NCBI GenBank assembly: GCA_022393335.1
Contig: JAJEKB010021111.1
Coordinates: 408,491-472,490, forward strand
Reading direction: 5' to 3'
Origin: Macrotrachela quadricornifera
Taxonomy: Eukaryota > Rotifera > Eurotatoria > Philodinida > Philodinidae
Length of the DNA: 64,000 nt
Below the pieces are notes generated by a model. That model worked only from the letters and a program-made list of their open reading frames with translations, had not been told where the DNA came from and did no database searches. The position numbers were made by a program, and so were the translations under genes. Below, piece by piece: positions 11,077 to 22,610 of the stretch (position 1 is the stretch's first letter; each line of letters opens with the position of its first letter).

Positions 11077-11930
11077 CGAAAAGAAGTGAATCAATACATG
11101 AAGAAGATTCTGATGCAGTTGTAAAACCACAGCGTCGTGTGAAATGCCTTGAACGTCAACTACTAAGTCACGATGAATTGGAAAGATGTATCAAAAATAC
11201 AAATGTTATAGAACTTAATGTTGGTGGTGAAATAATGATGACAACTCGTGAAACACTTACTCGTTTTCCAAAATCAATTCTTTCAATGATGTTTAATGGT
11301 GATTGGGAACAAAGATTACCCATGGATAAAAAAGGAAATGTTTTTTTAGATTTTAATCCAATTCTTTTTCGTCATTTACTTGACCAATTACAAGTATTAG
11401 ATAAAAATAATATAATTAAATTTTATCCTCCTTCACAACCTTCACTTATTGAACCATTTAAAAAAATGCTTAAAAAATTAAATTTTGATCAATTTTCATC
11501 ATTAGAAAATAATATTATTACTTTTAATGTTGGTGGTCAAATAATTATAAATCAACGTAAAACATTTGATCAAATATCTAATTCTACTTTGGGTAGCATT
11601 CTTAAATCGTCGAACATTACAAAATTTGGTAATAAAAGTAATGTGTTTCTTGATTATGATCCAAAATTATTTCAACATTTGATTAAACCACTAAGAAAAA
11701 AATCACCTAAAACTATCGGTTGTTCAAAAGAATTGTCGAAACAAGAAAAAGTTTTTTTCACAAGATTATTCTCTGGTTCGAATGTCTGTGGTAAGTAAAA
11801 TACATTTCATATTAGTAGAATTAGATTTTTGTTTTTACTTTTTTATATGATTAAACAACTTTTGTGATACAACTTCCTAATTATACAAAATAATTAATAT
11901 TATTTCATAGATAAGTGGTGCCCATATTAA
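11077..11930 (+). CDS. protein with two tandem T1/BTB (KCTD-like) domains
   Basis: Two potassium-channel-tetramerisation (T1/BTB) folds follow one another. The first (about 11200-11400) starts VIELNVGGEIMMTTRETL and continues to FPKSILSMMF and VFLDFNPILFRHLL. The second (about 11515-11700) starts IITFNVGGQIIINQRKTF and continues to VFLDYDPKLFQHLI. Such domains form homotetramers or pentamers and, in KCTD proteins, act as adaptors, often for cullin-3 ubiquitin ligases. No ion-channel membrane segments follow. The frame has a TAG at 11013 and no ATG before the first domain, so translation must begin in an upstream exon. The likely acceptor is TATTCAAG ending at 11076. A strong donor G|GTAAGT at 11791 and acceptor TTTCATAG ending at 11910 give a 120-base intron and a last exon adding a six-residue tail, DKWCPY, before TAA at 11930. 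The second domain is more diverged. The 5' end is unresolved. Confidence 0.72.
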
Positions 11931-13144
11931 AGTCCATTTTTATCTAATTTATTTTAAATGAATCAACTACTTGCAGTACGATTAATTATTTAAATTGGTT
12001 GAATTTCTATATTGAAATTCCAATCAATTTGAAATTACTGAAAGTCATACGCATAATAAACCTTAGTAAAAACTTACAAATGAAAGCTTCAATTATAAAC
12101 AAAATCAGAAATTTAATTAAAGGAGGTAGAGAAAGGAGTAAAATAAAATATGTTAATATAAAATGTCTTTTTTTTAATTCGAGAATAATAGAAATTGGTT
12201 ATCGTCTTTTACTCTTTGGGGTTTTCTAATTTCTTTGAATTCGAGATAAAAAGAAGTGTATATTTTGACCAAAGCGGAGGTATAGTGAGTCTATAAAAGA
12301 CAGACCCATTTTTCAACACTTTCATCGCTCTTAACTTCACCGACATCAACATTGTCAGCTTCGACAACACTACAACGTCTTTCACAATCATATTGATCCG
12401 ATATACAGCCACATCTAAGTACTAAAAGAACTTGACACACGAAAAATTCCGTCCATATGCTCAATATTGCTTTATTCCTAACTCTCACTGTAATAGGTAT
12501 CAACATTCTCGATTGCACCACTTGCCACCATCCTCACTCTCAACTCTCGGGTATTCCTTCTTAAAAATAGTATAGGTCTTCGTGAGTCTAATGTTAATTT
12601 CGTCTACTTTTTTTCTACAGTACCTTTTCATGGGTCTATGAATATTTTATATATCTTTTGCTTCTACGGTGCGTCTTAGTGAGCCTTCACGGATCTATTG
12701 ATATTTCATATACGCTATTTTTTTCCTATAATGGATTTTGACGCATCTTCATGGATCTATGACTATTTTATACATTTTCTTTCTAGGATCTGTCTTAATA
12801 TGCATCTAGAGTCTGGAGATATTTGATATATTTTCTTATGCATAGCCCGAGTCTTATATGGCTATTGCTATGGAGTCTGAACTATAAACTCGCTAGACCC
12901 TCCGTGTAAATATTTTTTGCCTCAAAACGCGTTTCATTTGCATGTGAAACGTTAAGAGGGAACGCGTCTAAACGTGTCTTTAGTGGAACATTCGAAGCGT
13001 CTAAATGCGTTCCATAAAAAATCTAAAAGTTTTGAAAAATATATTCGAATCTATCTCAGATTCGAACTGAGTCATCATCATCATGAACATTTTTTGATGG
13101 TTTTAGCCTACCACGGCAAATAGATTGAATTTTACCTTAAGCGA

Positions 13145-13215
13145 TGATGATCAGGTTTGAACAGATGAACCGATGATCAGAAGTCGTTTATTGACACCAC
13201 TGAGCTATACCAACT
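13145..13215 (-). other. tRNA-like fragment (pol III box A/B)
   Basis: On the minus strand TATAGCTCAGTGGTG resembles a box A. About 40 bases on, ATCTG-TTCAAAC-CTGAT resembles a T-arm with four of five stem pairs. No anticodon stem or acceptor stem forms, so it is not a working tRNA; a tRNA-derived SINE head is possible. Confidence 0.35.
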
Positions 13216-13237
13216 TGAAATATTTTCTTATTTAAAG

Positions 13238-13425
13238 TAAACCCCCCCCCCCCCGCAATAAAAGGCCCGGGGTCTTCTATTATGGTTTCGCACATCGCAC
13301 ATTTTTTGTGGAAAAATCCCCCTACCCCTGTAGGGCATTTTTTCTAGATTTTTGCTCCAGAGGGGCCTTCTATTTAAAGAGGGCCTTTTAATACGGGAGG
13401 GCCTTCTATTGCGGGGAGGGGTTTA
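13238..13425. mobile_element. TA-flanked MITE, family C (short copy)
   Basis: Same terminus as the element at 8735-9148: TA|AACCCC... and ...GGGGAGGGGTT|TA. The left terminus has been expanded to a run of 14 C. Inner repeats read GGGCCTTCTATT where the larger copy has GGGCTTCTAAT. Confidence 0.65.
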
Positions 13426-14439
13426 AAATATATCTGAATGCGAATTTCATCGGTTAAATAGTTTATTTCCATAAAATGTATTTTTTTCGAAGTTAAGATA
13501 TTTAGTACATAATATGATTTTTCATTTATCTTTTTGAATAATTTAATTATTTTTTAATAAAATAATATCGTTTTTTATTATCTACTACGTACAATTAATA
13601 TTAGGATTTTTTTCATTTTATCGGTCACAGGATAAATAATTTTATCGAAGGGTTTAATGAATAAATCATTTTATCGAAGGATTCAGTAAATACATAATTA
13701 TTCATAAAATCTTTTAGTAGGATTATATGGTGTAAAGTTATCAATATTATTTAAATAGTAGTATTTAGTATAGTTTGATAAAAGGGCTATGGATAGCTAA
13801 AAATTATTCCAATATTGTTTTATTGTTATTCGTAGAAGCTTTAGAGAAATATGGATTATTTGCTATATGAGTAAAATATTTGTAAACGAATAATTTCGAT
13901 CACGTAGTTAACTGTTCTATAGTAGCAAATTTTGGATAACATCGCATTCGATTTGCAGGAACTAGACGCGGTTGATGTTTTTTCTGATTGCGTTTAAATA
14001 CGTGGTATAGAAAAACTGCGACCAGACGCGTTTTGAAATTTTTTCGAATTACATCTCAACGCGTTCCATATTGAAAATGCGGTTGGATGCATCGTGGAAT
14101 AGTTTTTAATCGTGTGTGAACGCTTTTTATTGTGAAACCGCGTTTCAACGCATCGACTTTGGGTTTCGTGCTTACATAGTCTATCAAAGTCCGCTTCATT
14201 AAAGGAAAGATGTATGAATTATCGTTAGATCCCATTGAAACTACGATAGGCAAGAAAAAGTATAGAAAATATCCATAGTTCTACGAAAATCTACGGTTGG
14301 AAAAAGAGATATATATATAAAATATCTTTAGACCCACGAAGGCACACTAGGAAAACAAATACAATTAAAATATTCTTAGTCTTGCAATGACCCACTAAGA
14401 CTGACTATTGAAAAAAATCCGCTCTATGAAATATTCTTT

Positions 14440-15084
14440 GATTTACTGTCCTCCTCATATTTGAACAAAGAGGAAGTGGTTTTCTGTTTAAATTCAAAAA
14501 AACTTAAAATAAATCATTGTATGAATTCTTTTTGAAACGAACACTCTGTGGAGTTGAAAAAAGATGAAAAAAAACTCGTCAAAATTTTAGCTGATTATTG
14601 CGAAAAACGCTTTTCTCTATTTGAAATTGATTGAAATAATATAAATAATTAGGAAACTCTTGAAGCTTAAAAATAATTTTTGTACAACCCAAATATTCCA
14701 TTAAATAAAACTACAATTGAAGTTGTTCAATAATTAAAGAATTTTAAAAGGAAGAGACCACTCGGCAGTACCACTACTTTTACTTACTTTCCCAAAAATC
14801 CTTCCTGTGAATACTAAAATATTATCATTGTCCTTCTCAATAAGTGTGTGTGTCTAAATAGCAGATTTTTTAAACGCAATAAACAAGTAAGAGGGATTTG
14901 TCTGTCTAAGGGCGAAATCTATCCTTCGATTGACAAGTTACGTTCAACCTCGCTATTATTGAATCTAGCGAAATGATACGAGAGAGTTATTGTAGAGAGA
15001 ATCGAGTGAAGGAGTTTTGATAACGGAAGAAATATAGACGAACTATTCGGATTTACTTAAAATCGAAGACTTCAAACTTGTATC
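14440..15084. other. no gene recognised
   Basis: AT-rich spacer without motif or repeat that I could identify. Confidence 0.4.
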
Positions 15085-15252
15085 ATGTCTTCAGTCGAAG
15101 ATCTACAATTAGCTGCAGCTGCTCCTAACCATCCAGCTCTAGTCATCTTCGTGGATTTTTTCACTTCATTTGACCGAGCGTGCTATTCCACCTTAAATTT
15201 AAGCACGATGACGGCTTTTATCATGAAGCAATTTAATACATTATGTGCCTAA
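15085..15252 (+). pseudogene. possible non-LTR reverse-transcriptase fragment
   Basis: A 55-residue frame from ATG at 15085 contains ALVIFVDFFTSFDRACYSTL. This has the pattern of the conserved RT block F-x-D-(F/L)-x-x-A-F-D-x-(V/R) of LINE-type reverse transcriptases. The frame stops soon after, where the remains of a mariner transposase begin on the other strand. Only this one block is visible, so the assignment rests on a short motif. If right, it is the only retrotransposon trace I saw in the window. Confidence 0.4.
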
Positions 15253-15976
15253 TAATTTTTCTTGTTTTCGTATTTTATTGATAATAGAATTAAAAAAATT
15301 TTCAAAGCAATAGTTGTGATCAATAGTCTTGCCTTGATCAACTTTGTGTAGAAGAATAGCAACAATTGATTTAAAGAATAAACGATACAATGTTTTGAGT
15401 GCAGATCTATTTCGGTAAACAATTGTCCTTGGAGGTTCATTTTCTCTGATTCATGTAGCATTACTTAACTTTCAAGCAATTTCCTTATGATAAATCCATG
15501 TCTCATCATTAATAATGACATGAGATAAACTCCTTTCTCCATTCTGAAAGTTAGATAGATTTTGACGACAAAATCTAAATTGTTGTTGTTTTTGTTCATC
15601 ATTGAGTGTATGAACAGTCTAATATGATTTAACTTTTCTCATCTTTAAACAGTTACGAATGATCCGATCTATTGTACCTTGAGAGAGAGAAGTCTCAGCT
15701 GTGATATCATCATAGATTAAATGTAGGTGGATCATCTTCGATAATTTATCGAACATATTCGATATTTTCATCTTAAATATTGAAATCGGACAACCAAATC
15801 ACAAGTCATCATTAACATTCTCTCTCTTCACAAAAGTGTGTTAACCATTTTGTAACAGTTGAACATGTTGGAGCATCCGATTTCAATGCTGTTGTAAGTT
15901 CTTTGCAAATTGTTTTCGTACATATTTCTAGAATAGTTCGAATTTTTATATAATATCGATAAAATTCATCAGTCAT
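15240..15976 (-). pseudogene. mariner transposase relic
   Basis: Starting from ATG at 15976 on the minus strand, the conceptual product opens MTDEFYRYYIKIRTI, then shows TCSTVTKWLTHF, a helix-turn-helix region (AETSLS...IDRIIRNCLK-like residues) and NDETWIYH, the block bearing the first catalytic Asp of mariner enzymes. It ends near 15240 just after the VDQGKTID-like segment, before the second Asp block. Several stops and frame changes interrupt it (e.g. around 15690-15790 and 15400-15560). It is truncated and inactive. Confidence 0.7.
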
Positions 15977-17687
15977 TTTTATAAGGTTTTAAAAAATTTC
16001 AAATAAAATTTTGCTACAGGTTCAAGATGAGTCTGATAGTTAATGCAAAGCATCGCTCGGAAATACCGATTATTCACATGCAAAAGCTAATGAGGAAACA
16101 TATTTAGGTGTTCGAGTCGTTTAGACTTTCGTCGTTTGATGAAAGACCGACGCCGATAAGATATTAAAAAACCTCAAAAGGATTTGTGTCCTCATGTCTT
16201 TAATCTTGAAATGTCGAATTTTCAGGATATATATGAAAAGAGAGAATGAAATAAAAAATGATTATTTTTGAAGAACAAAAGAGCAGAGATGGACGAGGCA
16301 ATAAAAAAGTCGCACTACCACCGCCCCGTCCCGTCTAGTTTTAAATTTGTTTCCAGACACCATTTATTTTTAAACATTTTAGTAGATGTTCAGGATCATT
16401 ATTTTATTTCACCACATAAAAATGCATATTTCAGACGCATAACCAGAATTTCCAAATAACTATAAATTTGTTCAGGAATTAATTCAGTACCTCGTGAATA
16501 GAAATCTGCGTGACCATGCTTTTTAGTCGCATTCATGTCCTGGCCATGAACTAGTTAGTCACAGTCACGTTCATGACTCATAACTATGAGAAGTATATGG
16601 ATTCCGAGACACTTGAGACCGTTGATATAAAACACAGTTTTGCGAAGTAAAAGTATCTATTGCTGTTTACTACCAGATGTTAGAGTCAATAATTTGAAAT
16701 AAGGATTTCTAAATCAGCAATGATCTGCTCTAGATCCGGAAAAAAAATTGGAGGGTTGCTCCATAAGTGCTTAACTACGAAAAACACCAAATACTCAGAA
16801 ATTTTTCTTTCATAATAGATTTTGTAGAGCTTTTTTCACTGGTCAGTTTGGTAAAAAAAAGTTGCAAAGTCCATTATGAAATGAGGATGCCATAGCCAAA
16901 ATATTAAACATAGGAAAAGAAGCATAAAATTCCATTTCTCCTGATAAAACATAAGAAAAAAATCGATCAGCAGAGTTCAAAATGGCTATATTCTGCAGAA
17001 ATATGACATAGTAGATTTTGCAGGGAAAAATTTTCTCTACAAAATCCTACTAGCAATTTTTCAGACAAAGTCGAAGATTGTGAATAAATTTCAATACAAT
17101 ATTCCATACAGTAATTAGAATGATTGACTGTTGCCGCATCAAATAGGTTGACCAACATTGTTATAACATCGGCTCTTCTTATAATGTTTCCAAAATACTT
17201 AAAGATCGGTCAAAACCTTTGAAATTTTGTATGCAGAAGGGTAATATCTTAATAGTTATAGTTAGAATAAGAGAAAGTCTAAAGTCTAAAAAATTTATAT
17301 TTACTAATGAAAAACTCACTGAAGAGCCATATCCAAAAACTAGCAAAATTCTGGTGGTATTTTGGATTTTTGCCTGAGAAAAAGTGATCCAATCAAGCTG
17401 AAGTTTTTAGGTTATACTGTACTATATACCCCTAACAATATATTAAAGAATCAGCCAAATCTAAGATGTGACTCTATTGTCGGTGTCTGTCGAGTTTCTC
17501 AGAGACTCACTCTTAAGACTGTCTAAATAATTGATGTGCACATTGAGAAAATATGTTATCACAGTACTTTTCTTCTCAATAACACGAAATGAAGGAAAAA
17601 CAACCTTATGGAAATTCTACTCTTTTCCAATAATTTAAATAAACATGAAAGATTTGTTTTAATGATGATATTTTCTCTTTATTGTAG
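15977..17687. other. no gene recognised; should contain the 5' end of the NHL gene
   Basis: AT-rich. Short frames at 16268 and 16967 carry no motif. The exon at 17688 needs an upstream first exon ending in phase 1, which I could not place. Confidence 0.4.
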
Positions 17688-18601
17688 TTCCATTTCGTGC
17701 CAGTTTGATAGATATTTCTCTAAATGCCACATGGAAACAGAATGGTCAGACAATATTAGGGCAAAATCCAACACTCACTAGCCCGTACGGGTTATATGTG
17801 AACGATGATCAAACTATTTATGTTGCCGATGCTGGAAATCACCGTATTGTGGTATGGAAATCAGGTGAGACGAATGGACAAGTAGTGGCTGGTGGACATG
17901 GACAAGGAAGTGGTGCTCATCAATTGATTTTTCCAACAAATGTGATTGTGGATAAAGAAAGTGACAGACTCATTATTTGTGATTGGGGAAATAATAGAGT
18001 GGTTCATTGGCCTTGTCAAAATGGAACAAGTGGGAAAACAATTATCTCGAATATCTCTTGTTGGGGTTTGACAATGGATGAAAATGAATTTCTCTATGTC
18101 AGTGATGTTGGTAAGCATGAAGTAAGACGATATCGAATGGATGGAACACAAGGAATAGTAGTAGCAGGTGGAAATGGACAGGGAAATCATCTTAATCAGC
18201 TCGATTTCCCTGCTGGCATATTTATCGATCGAGAAGATTCAATATTTGTGTCTGAGTATAACAATTTTCGTGTGACGAAATGGATAGAAGGTGCAAAAGA
18301 AGGTATTGTTGTTGCTGGTGGTCAAGGATATGGAAGTAGCCTCACACAACTGGCTGTTCCTCTTGGAGTCCTAGTTGATCAATTGGGCACTGTTTATGTA
18401 GTTGATAGAGGTAATCATCGAGTTGTACGTTGGCCTAAAGGAGCACAAGAAGGAAATGTTATTGTTGGTGGAAATGGTAAAGGAGCATTAGTAAATCAAT
18501 TCAATTGGCCTCATGGCTTGTCATTTGATCAACAAGGTAATCTCTATGTTGGCGATGAGCTGAATAATCGAGTGCAACGATTTGCAATTGAAATACAATG
18601 A
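17688..18601 (+). CDS. NHL-repeat beta-propeller protein (5' exon missing)
   Basis: The exon follows a clear acceptor (CTTTATTGTAG at 17687) and encodes about 303 residues to TGA at 18601. Six NHL repeats are visible, one propeller blade each. Blade cores begin at about 17780 (SPYGLYVNDDQTIYVADAGNHR), 17930 (FPTNVIVD...CDWGNNRVVHW), 18055 (CWGLTMDENEFLYVSDVG), 18200 (FPAGIFIDREDSIFVSEYNNFR), 18355 (VPLGVLVD...VVDRGNHRVVRW) and 18505 (WPHGLSFD...VGDELNNRVQRF). Between them run glycine-rich turns such as VVAGGHGQGSG. A six-bladed propeller is therefore complete. NHL propellers bind proteins, RNA or glycans; no RING, B-box or enzyme domain is fused on the visible side. Coding in frame begins without ATG, so an upstream exon (likely with a signal or membrane anchor) is missing. 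Free-standing NHL proteins of this type are numerous in bdelloids; their role is not established. Confidence 0.85.
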
Positions 18602-19585
18602 ATTTAATGAGATTAATTGATGAACAAAACTTTATTTATTTTCAGCTATTCATTATTTTTTGATTGCTGTGTAGCTTTTTTTTGAAGAAAAATAAATTGT
18701 TAGGAATATATTTGCGCGCACGATCACAGAGCCCCTGGTTGAGGGGAAGACAAATACCAATAACAGCAAGACAATGTACGTACATACATTAATTCGACGC
18801 TAAAAAGAAAATTAATAGAAGAAACGGACAGTATTCATTCTTACACCCCGAGGGAAACATTTTGGGTAGAAATAAATATACTACTCTTTCTGTTCTAATG
18901 TAACAGTAGTATGTTTATTTCCAAAAAAAGAAATGTAATGCTTAAATTTAAGATGTTTTTCATTCAATGGAATAATTTTCTTTCACATTCAATTTGTTAT
19001 TGATTATCAGTTAAATGACTGTTACATTTGGAACAGAACGAGTTATTTAATTGATAATAAATAACAAAGTAAATATGAAAGAAAACTACTCAATCGAAGA
19101 AAAACGTTTTTAAGACTTCTATCTATCACTAACTAACTTATTATCAAGAGATTTACTTAATTTATCATGATAAATCATAACTCTCACTCTCTTTTTTACG
19201 ATATTATAACAATGATTACTTATTAAGAAAGCGGCTGACTTTGTCGGTCATATTCGTCTTTAATTTCATTTATATGTCATAAAGGGTGGCTGTGAAGTCC
19301 TGTCTCGATTTGAATAATACATTTTTCTTTAGCGCAACACATAATTCAAAATTTGTCTTTGTCACGGAAAGATGCAGCAAAAGACGCTCTACAGAATGGC
19401 TATTTGATTGACCCGGATAACTCATATAAAAGGAAAGTTATAAGCTTAGAAAAATACCTCACAAAAAATAAAAAGTAACCGTGAGTTCTTAGGGATCATC
19501 AAGACTTTTTTTTTTCGAAAAATGTTGCTTTATTTTAAAGAAAAAGTTTCTTCATCATGAATGCTACAATAAAAATCCATTGAAA
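18602..19585. other. no gene recognised
   Basis: 3' flank of the NHL gene with AATAAA-type signals (e.g. AAAATAAATTG at about 18689), then AT-rich spacer. Confidence 0.4.
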
Positions 19586-20020
19586 TTAATGTTTATAAAC
19601 TTGATTTTCATTGAATTGTATCATCTTTGCAAGACGTTTAAATATTTTGTCTATCATTGCTTCACATTGTTCGAGTGTAAATTTTCTCCATTCTGAATTA
19701 ACAAAGGATACTAATGAACCGAGATTTTGAAATATTTTTCCTCTTGGTTTTTCTTTCATACTCCATAGCAATCTGAGTTCGCTGTTTTGAATCTTGATCA
19801 CCTTAAAAGATGGCTTTGTCCAAGTTTTCAACTACTTCATTAATTGCACGAATCACTTTTTCACGGAAAAATCTAGCATACAATTCACCAATCAATATAC
19901 ATTCTTTTACGTTGATCATTCCGACGTTGATTTTGCAACCACTAAGTAAAATTAATAGGACCGTCTTGAAGTAATAAACATTTCATGGAAATCTCACCCC
20001 AAAACATGACACCACTTGGA
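19586..20020 (-). pseudogene. Tc1-type transposase C-terminal relic
   Basis: The last 81 residues are open (19831-19586) and read like the end of a Tc1 enzyme: LLWSMKEKPRGK, then NLGSLVSFVNSEWRKFTLEQCE and IDKIFKRLAKMI. Just upstream, GVMFWGEIS and LLLQDGPINFT can be read, again typical of the catalytic core, but with stops and frame changes. The amino-terminal half and the first catalytic block are absent. Confidence 0.6.
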
Positions 20021-20483
20021 TATTATACCTTCGGCGCTTTTCTTAAATCAGCAGGAATTCCAGATCAGAGCCCTGCAGGGTAAGACTTTTTCATACCCCA
20101 TGTTAGATCCGTAAATCCGTTGATGTATATATATATATATATATTTATTTATTTAATCTGATAATACACATGTCTTTTACATAGAAAACAATCAGTATTT
20201 ATACCAGTCAAATGTTAAGTGAAATATGGATTATTCCATGATATAAGATATCACATTTGGAAATACCATGATTAATACCTAAAGGTAAGAACAACCACCA
20301 TCGGATTACACCAAGAGAAACATCAGGGAAAATACCTGACAGAACGAAAGAAAAGAAGAGCAGTTATACGTAAGAACATATATGTGTAACAAACGAAAGA
20401 AAAAACATATATATAAGATTAAAAGAAAAGAAAAGCATATAGAATAATTCTTTGTGGAATGTGTCTTACAAATATTCTATAAC

Positions 20484-20578
20484 ACCCTATACCCTATCCT
20501 ACAGAAATTGTTGCGCCCCTACCCTCCCCTCCCCTATCCTTGGAACTTTCTACCCTAATCCTACCCTACCCTATACAT
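20484..20578 (+). repeat. CCCTA/CCCTAT-rich simple repeat
   Basis: Irregular runs of CCCTAT, CCCTACC and CCCCTCCC. They resemble degenerate telomere-like pyrimidine repeats, but the unit is not regular. Confidence 0.5.
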
Positions 20579-20598
20579 CTTATTATTATTGCGTCCTA

Positions 20599-21080
20599 TT
20601 ATCTAATTATTATTATAAATTCTATTTTATTATACGGTATTGATACACGTATATTTGTAGCATCCGATAAAAGAGATACAGCAAAAGACACAAAAGCTTT
20701 TAATTCACCATATTTGTAGTCTATGTCGATTAATACTTCACATAATTGACGAAGACTTTCACCATTCACACAATTAAATGATTGCATGTCAAATCCACAG
20801 TATTTAGAACAAGCTAATGTAACCATTTGTTTATCCTCAGTAGATAAAATTGTGTCCTTTTCTACATATTTCTGAATTGACATTGTCGTTTTCGAAGCCG
20901 TTGTTTTTTTCACACAATCTTGAACATGTTAACTAAGAGAATGTGTTTCATTGTTTTGCTTCATATGATAAGATTTGTTGGCATATATTGCATTGAACGA
21001 ATGGTTCAAACATACGTGTGTCGTTTGACTTTTGTATTCGCAAAAGACTGGACCAGAATTCGCCACTTTATGAAGATGGT
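20599..21080 (-). pseudogene. hAT transposase N-terminal relic (BED finger + DNA-binding domain)
   Basis: From about 21080 down, the minus strand shows a BED-finger-like phrase (FVQCNICQQILSYE ... RHVQDC, partly frame-broken). It is followed by an intact 104-residue frame with EDKQMVTLACSKYC, FDMQSFNCVNGESLRQLCEVLIDI and KYGELKAF, the pattern of the hAT dimerisation/DNA-binding region. The frame ends abruptly near 20640 at a simple-repeat patch, and no RNase-H-like catalytic core follows. It is a truncated relic. Confidence 0.65.
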
Positions 21081-21589
21081 ACTTCTTTTATCGTAATTAA
21101 CGTTTCGTCTTTCAATAAATTCAATATGTTTCTTTTTCCTAGCAATGCCCAAGTAAGCAAAAGACGGGGTAAATGATGAGTCTCTTTTCTAGTCATGTCG
21201 CCACGTCATGCCTGGCCTTTGTGTCAAATTCGACTCTGTCATGACTAGTCCGGAAGTTTTGGCCGTCATGAACCCCCGTCTAAATCACGTGATTGACGGA
21301 CGACATTATACGTGTCTAGTCTAGTCTTTTTTGAGAAAGAGTCGTCCAGGACTGGCCTGAATTTGATTGATACAGAACGTTATTTTTTAATATCCAGACT
21401 CGTCCTAGACGAGGACTTTTTGAGACAAAGACTGGTCAGGACGGGTGATAGGAACCCCCGTCTGAAAAGGACTTAAAATTGAAAAAGTAAGGACGTCTGG
21501 TGTGGGAGATAGGACGAATTGTAGTCTTATGGAGCGGACGAGTTTGAACTAGTCTAAATGAAAATATGTAAGGATGAAGATTCGATTCG

Positions 21590-21656
21590 AACATGTATAT
21601 AATGTATTACTTACCCGTCGCTTAGACCATTGAGCCATATGATCAAGAAATTAGCT
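21590..21656 (-). other. tRNA-like fragment, possible SINE head
   Basis: On the minus strand TATGGCTCAATGGTCTAAGC matches a leucine/serine-style D-arm (box A), and 33 bases on, ATGTTCGAATCGAAT resembles box B. No anticodon stem can be formed. It adjoins GC-richer sequence (21180-21560) that might be the SINE body. Confidence 0.35.
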
Positions 21657-22028
21657 TTTATATAATCATAATCATTCTAAGGTGCTACTTACAATGGAGG
21701 TGTTTGTATTGTAAGTTGAAAAGACCAGATATTTTTGCATCAAAAGAAAGCTCTCACCGCCAAATTTACAAGGTTAAAATATTAGCTGTCATTGGCTTGA
21801 TCAAAGGGAGATATTCGATTTTTACGGTACTCATGAGTAGGATATATACGTATCTTAGAATTATTTGTATTCATTTTTTTATCCAATCACCTCAGTATTT
21901 CAATAGTAGACTTCGGGAATCTTTCTGAAATTTATCAATCGTATCAAGATCACATTAGTTTCAATGACTTCTGAAACTTAAGTACTATGGAAATGAAAAA
22001 GTATATGATGCGTTTGTAAAATGATGTA

Positions 22029-22610
22029 TACAGGGTAGCGCAAAAGTTACCGGGCAGTCTTGAATTACCGACAACTTGTGATAGAAAAAAGCTGGAGAGT
22101 TGCGGTTTACACGATTCGAAAGAGTGTGTGTCGCTGCATATTTTCATGTATTATTCAGCAACATGGATTGATTACATAATAATCAACCGAAGATTTCCGG
22201 AAAAAAAGAGTGGTTTTCCTGTAATTATAAGATATATAGGAGAGTATCACTACAAAATGATGGAACTATTTTTATTTGCCGATAATTATTGTTTATCCTT
22301 TCTCTATTTTCTAATTTAGAATCTGTATTCAAAAACCTTTTATTGAGACAAGTATACATGGTGAGGATAATGAGAGTTCTCTAAAGTTGACTGTCACATT
22401 CACCACAATAAAACTTCATTTTAAGGAGGACAGGTTATTTCGAAGTCATGGACTGATTATTATGTGATCAATCTATGTTGCTGAATAATACATGAAAATA
22501 TGCAGCGACACACACTCTTTCGAATCGTGTAAACCGCAACTCTCCAGCTTTTTTCTATCACAAGTTGTCGGTAATTCAGGACTTCCCGGTAACTTTTGCG
22601 CCACCCAGTA
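22029..22610. mobile_element. Tc1/mariner-type MITE nested in the 3.1-kb transposon
   Basis: The left end reads TACAGGGTAGCGCAAAAGTT and the right end, complemented, TACTGGGTGGCGCAAAAGTT. The inverted repeats run about 165 bases with few differences, including GACAACTTGTGATAGAAAA and GAGTGTGTGTCGCTGCA. The termini start with TA as in Tc1/mariner insertions. The loop (about 250 bases) codes for nothing recognisable. Confidence 0.8.

Larger units (their letters stand above)
12560..14430. repeat. large foldback element with internal tandem repeats
   Basis: The left arm (about 12560-12850) is a set of ~70-base repeats built on TCATGGRTCTATGANTATTTTATA and GTCTTAGTGAG. The right arm (about 14270-14430) shows the same phrases reversed (TCCATAG, AAAATATTCTTAGTC, CCCACTAAGA). 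Inside, 12920-13020 and 13960-14160 are rich in GCGTTTCAACGCG/AAACGCGTT phrases in opposing orientation. The centre contains a MITE (13238-13425) and tRNA-like scraps. No coding capacity is seen. Confidence 0.55.

Noticed and set aside
20484..20578. Telomere-like CCCTA array
   Set aside because: Unit is irregular and short, and flanked by transposon relics, so not a telomere or a clear interstitial telomeric repeat.
21704..21928. 74-codon frame with a near-identical frame at 24580-24804 on the other strand, which looks like a duplicated small gene
   Set aside because: They are the two terminal inverted repeats of one transposon; no start context or family match.
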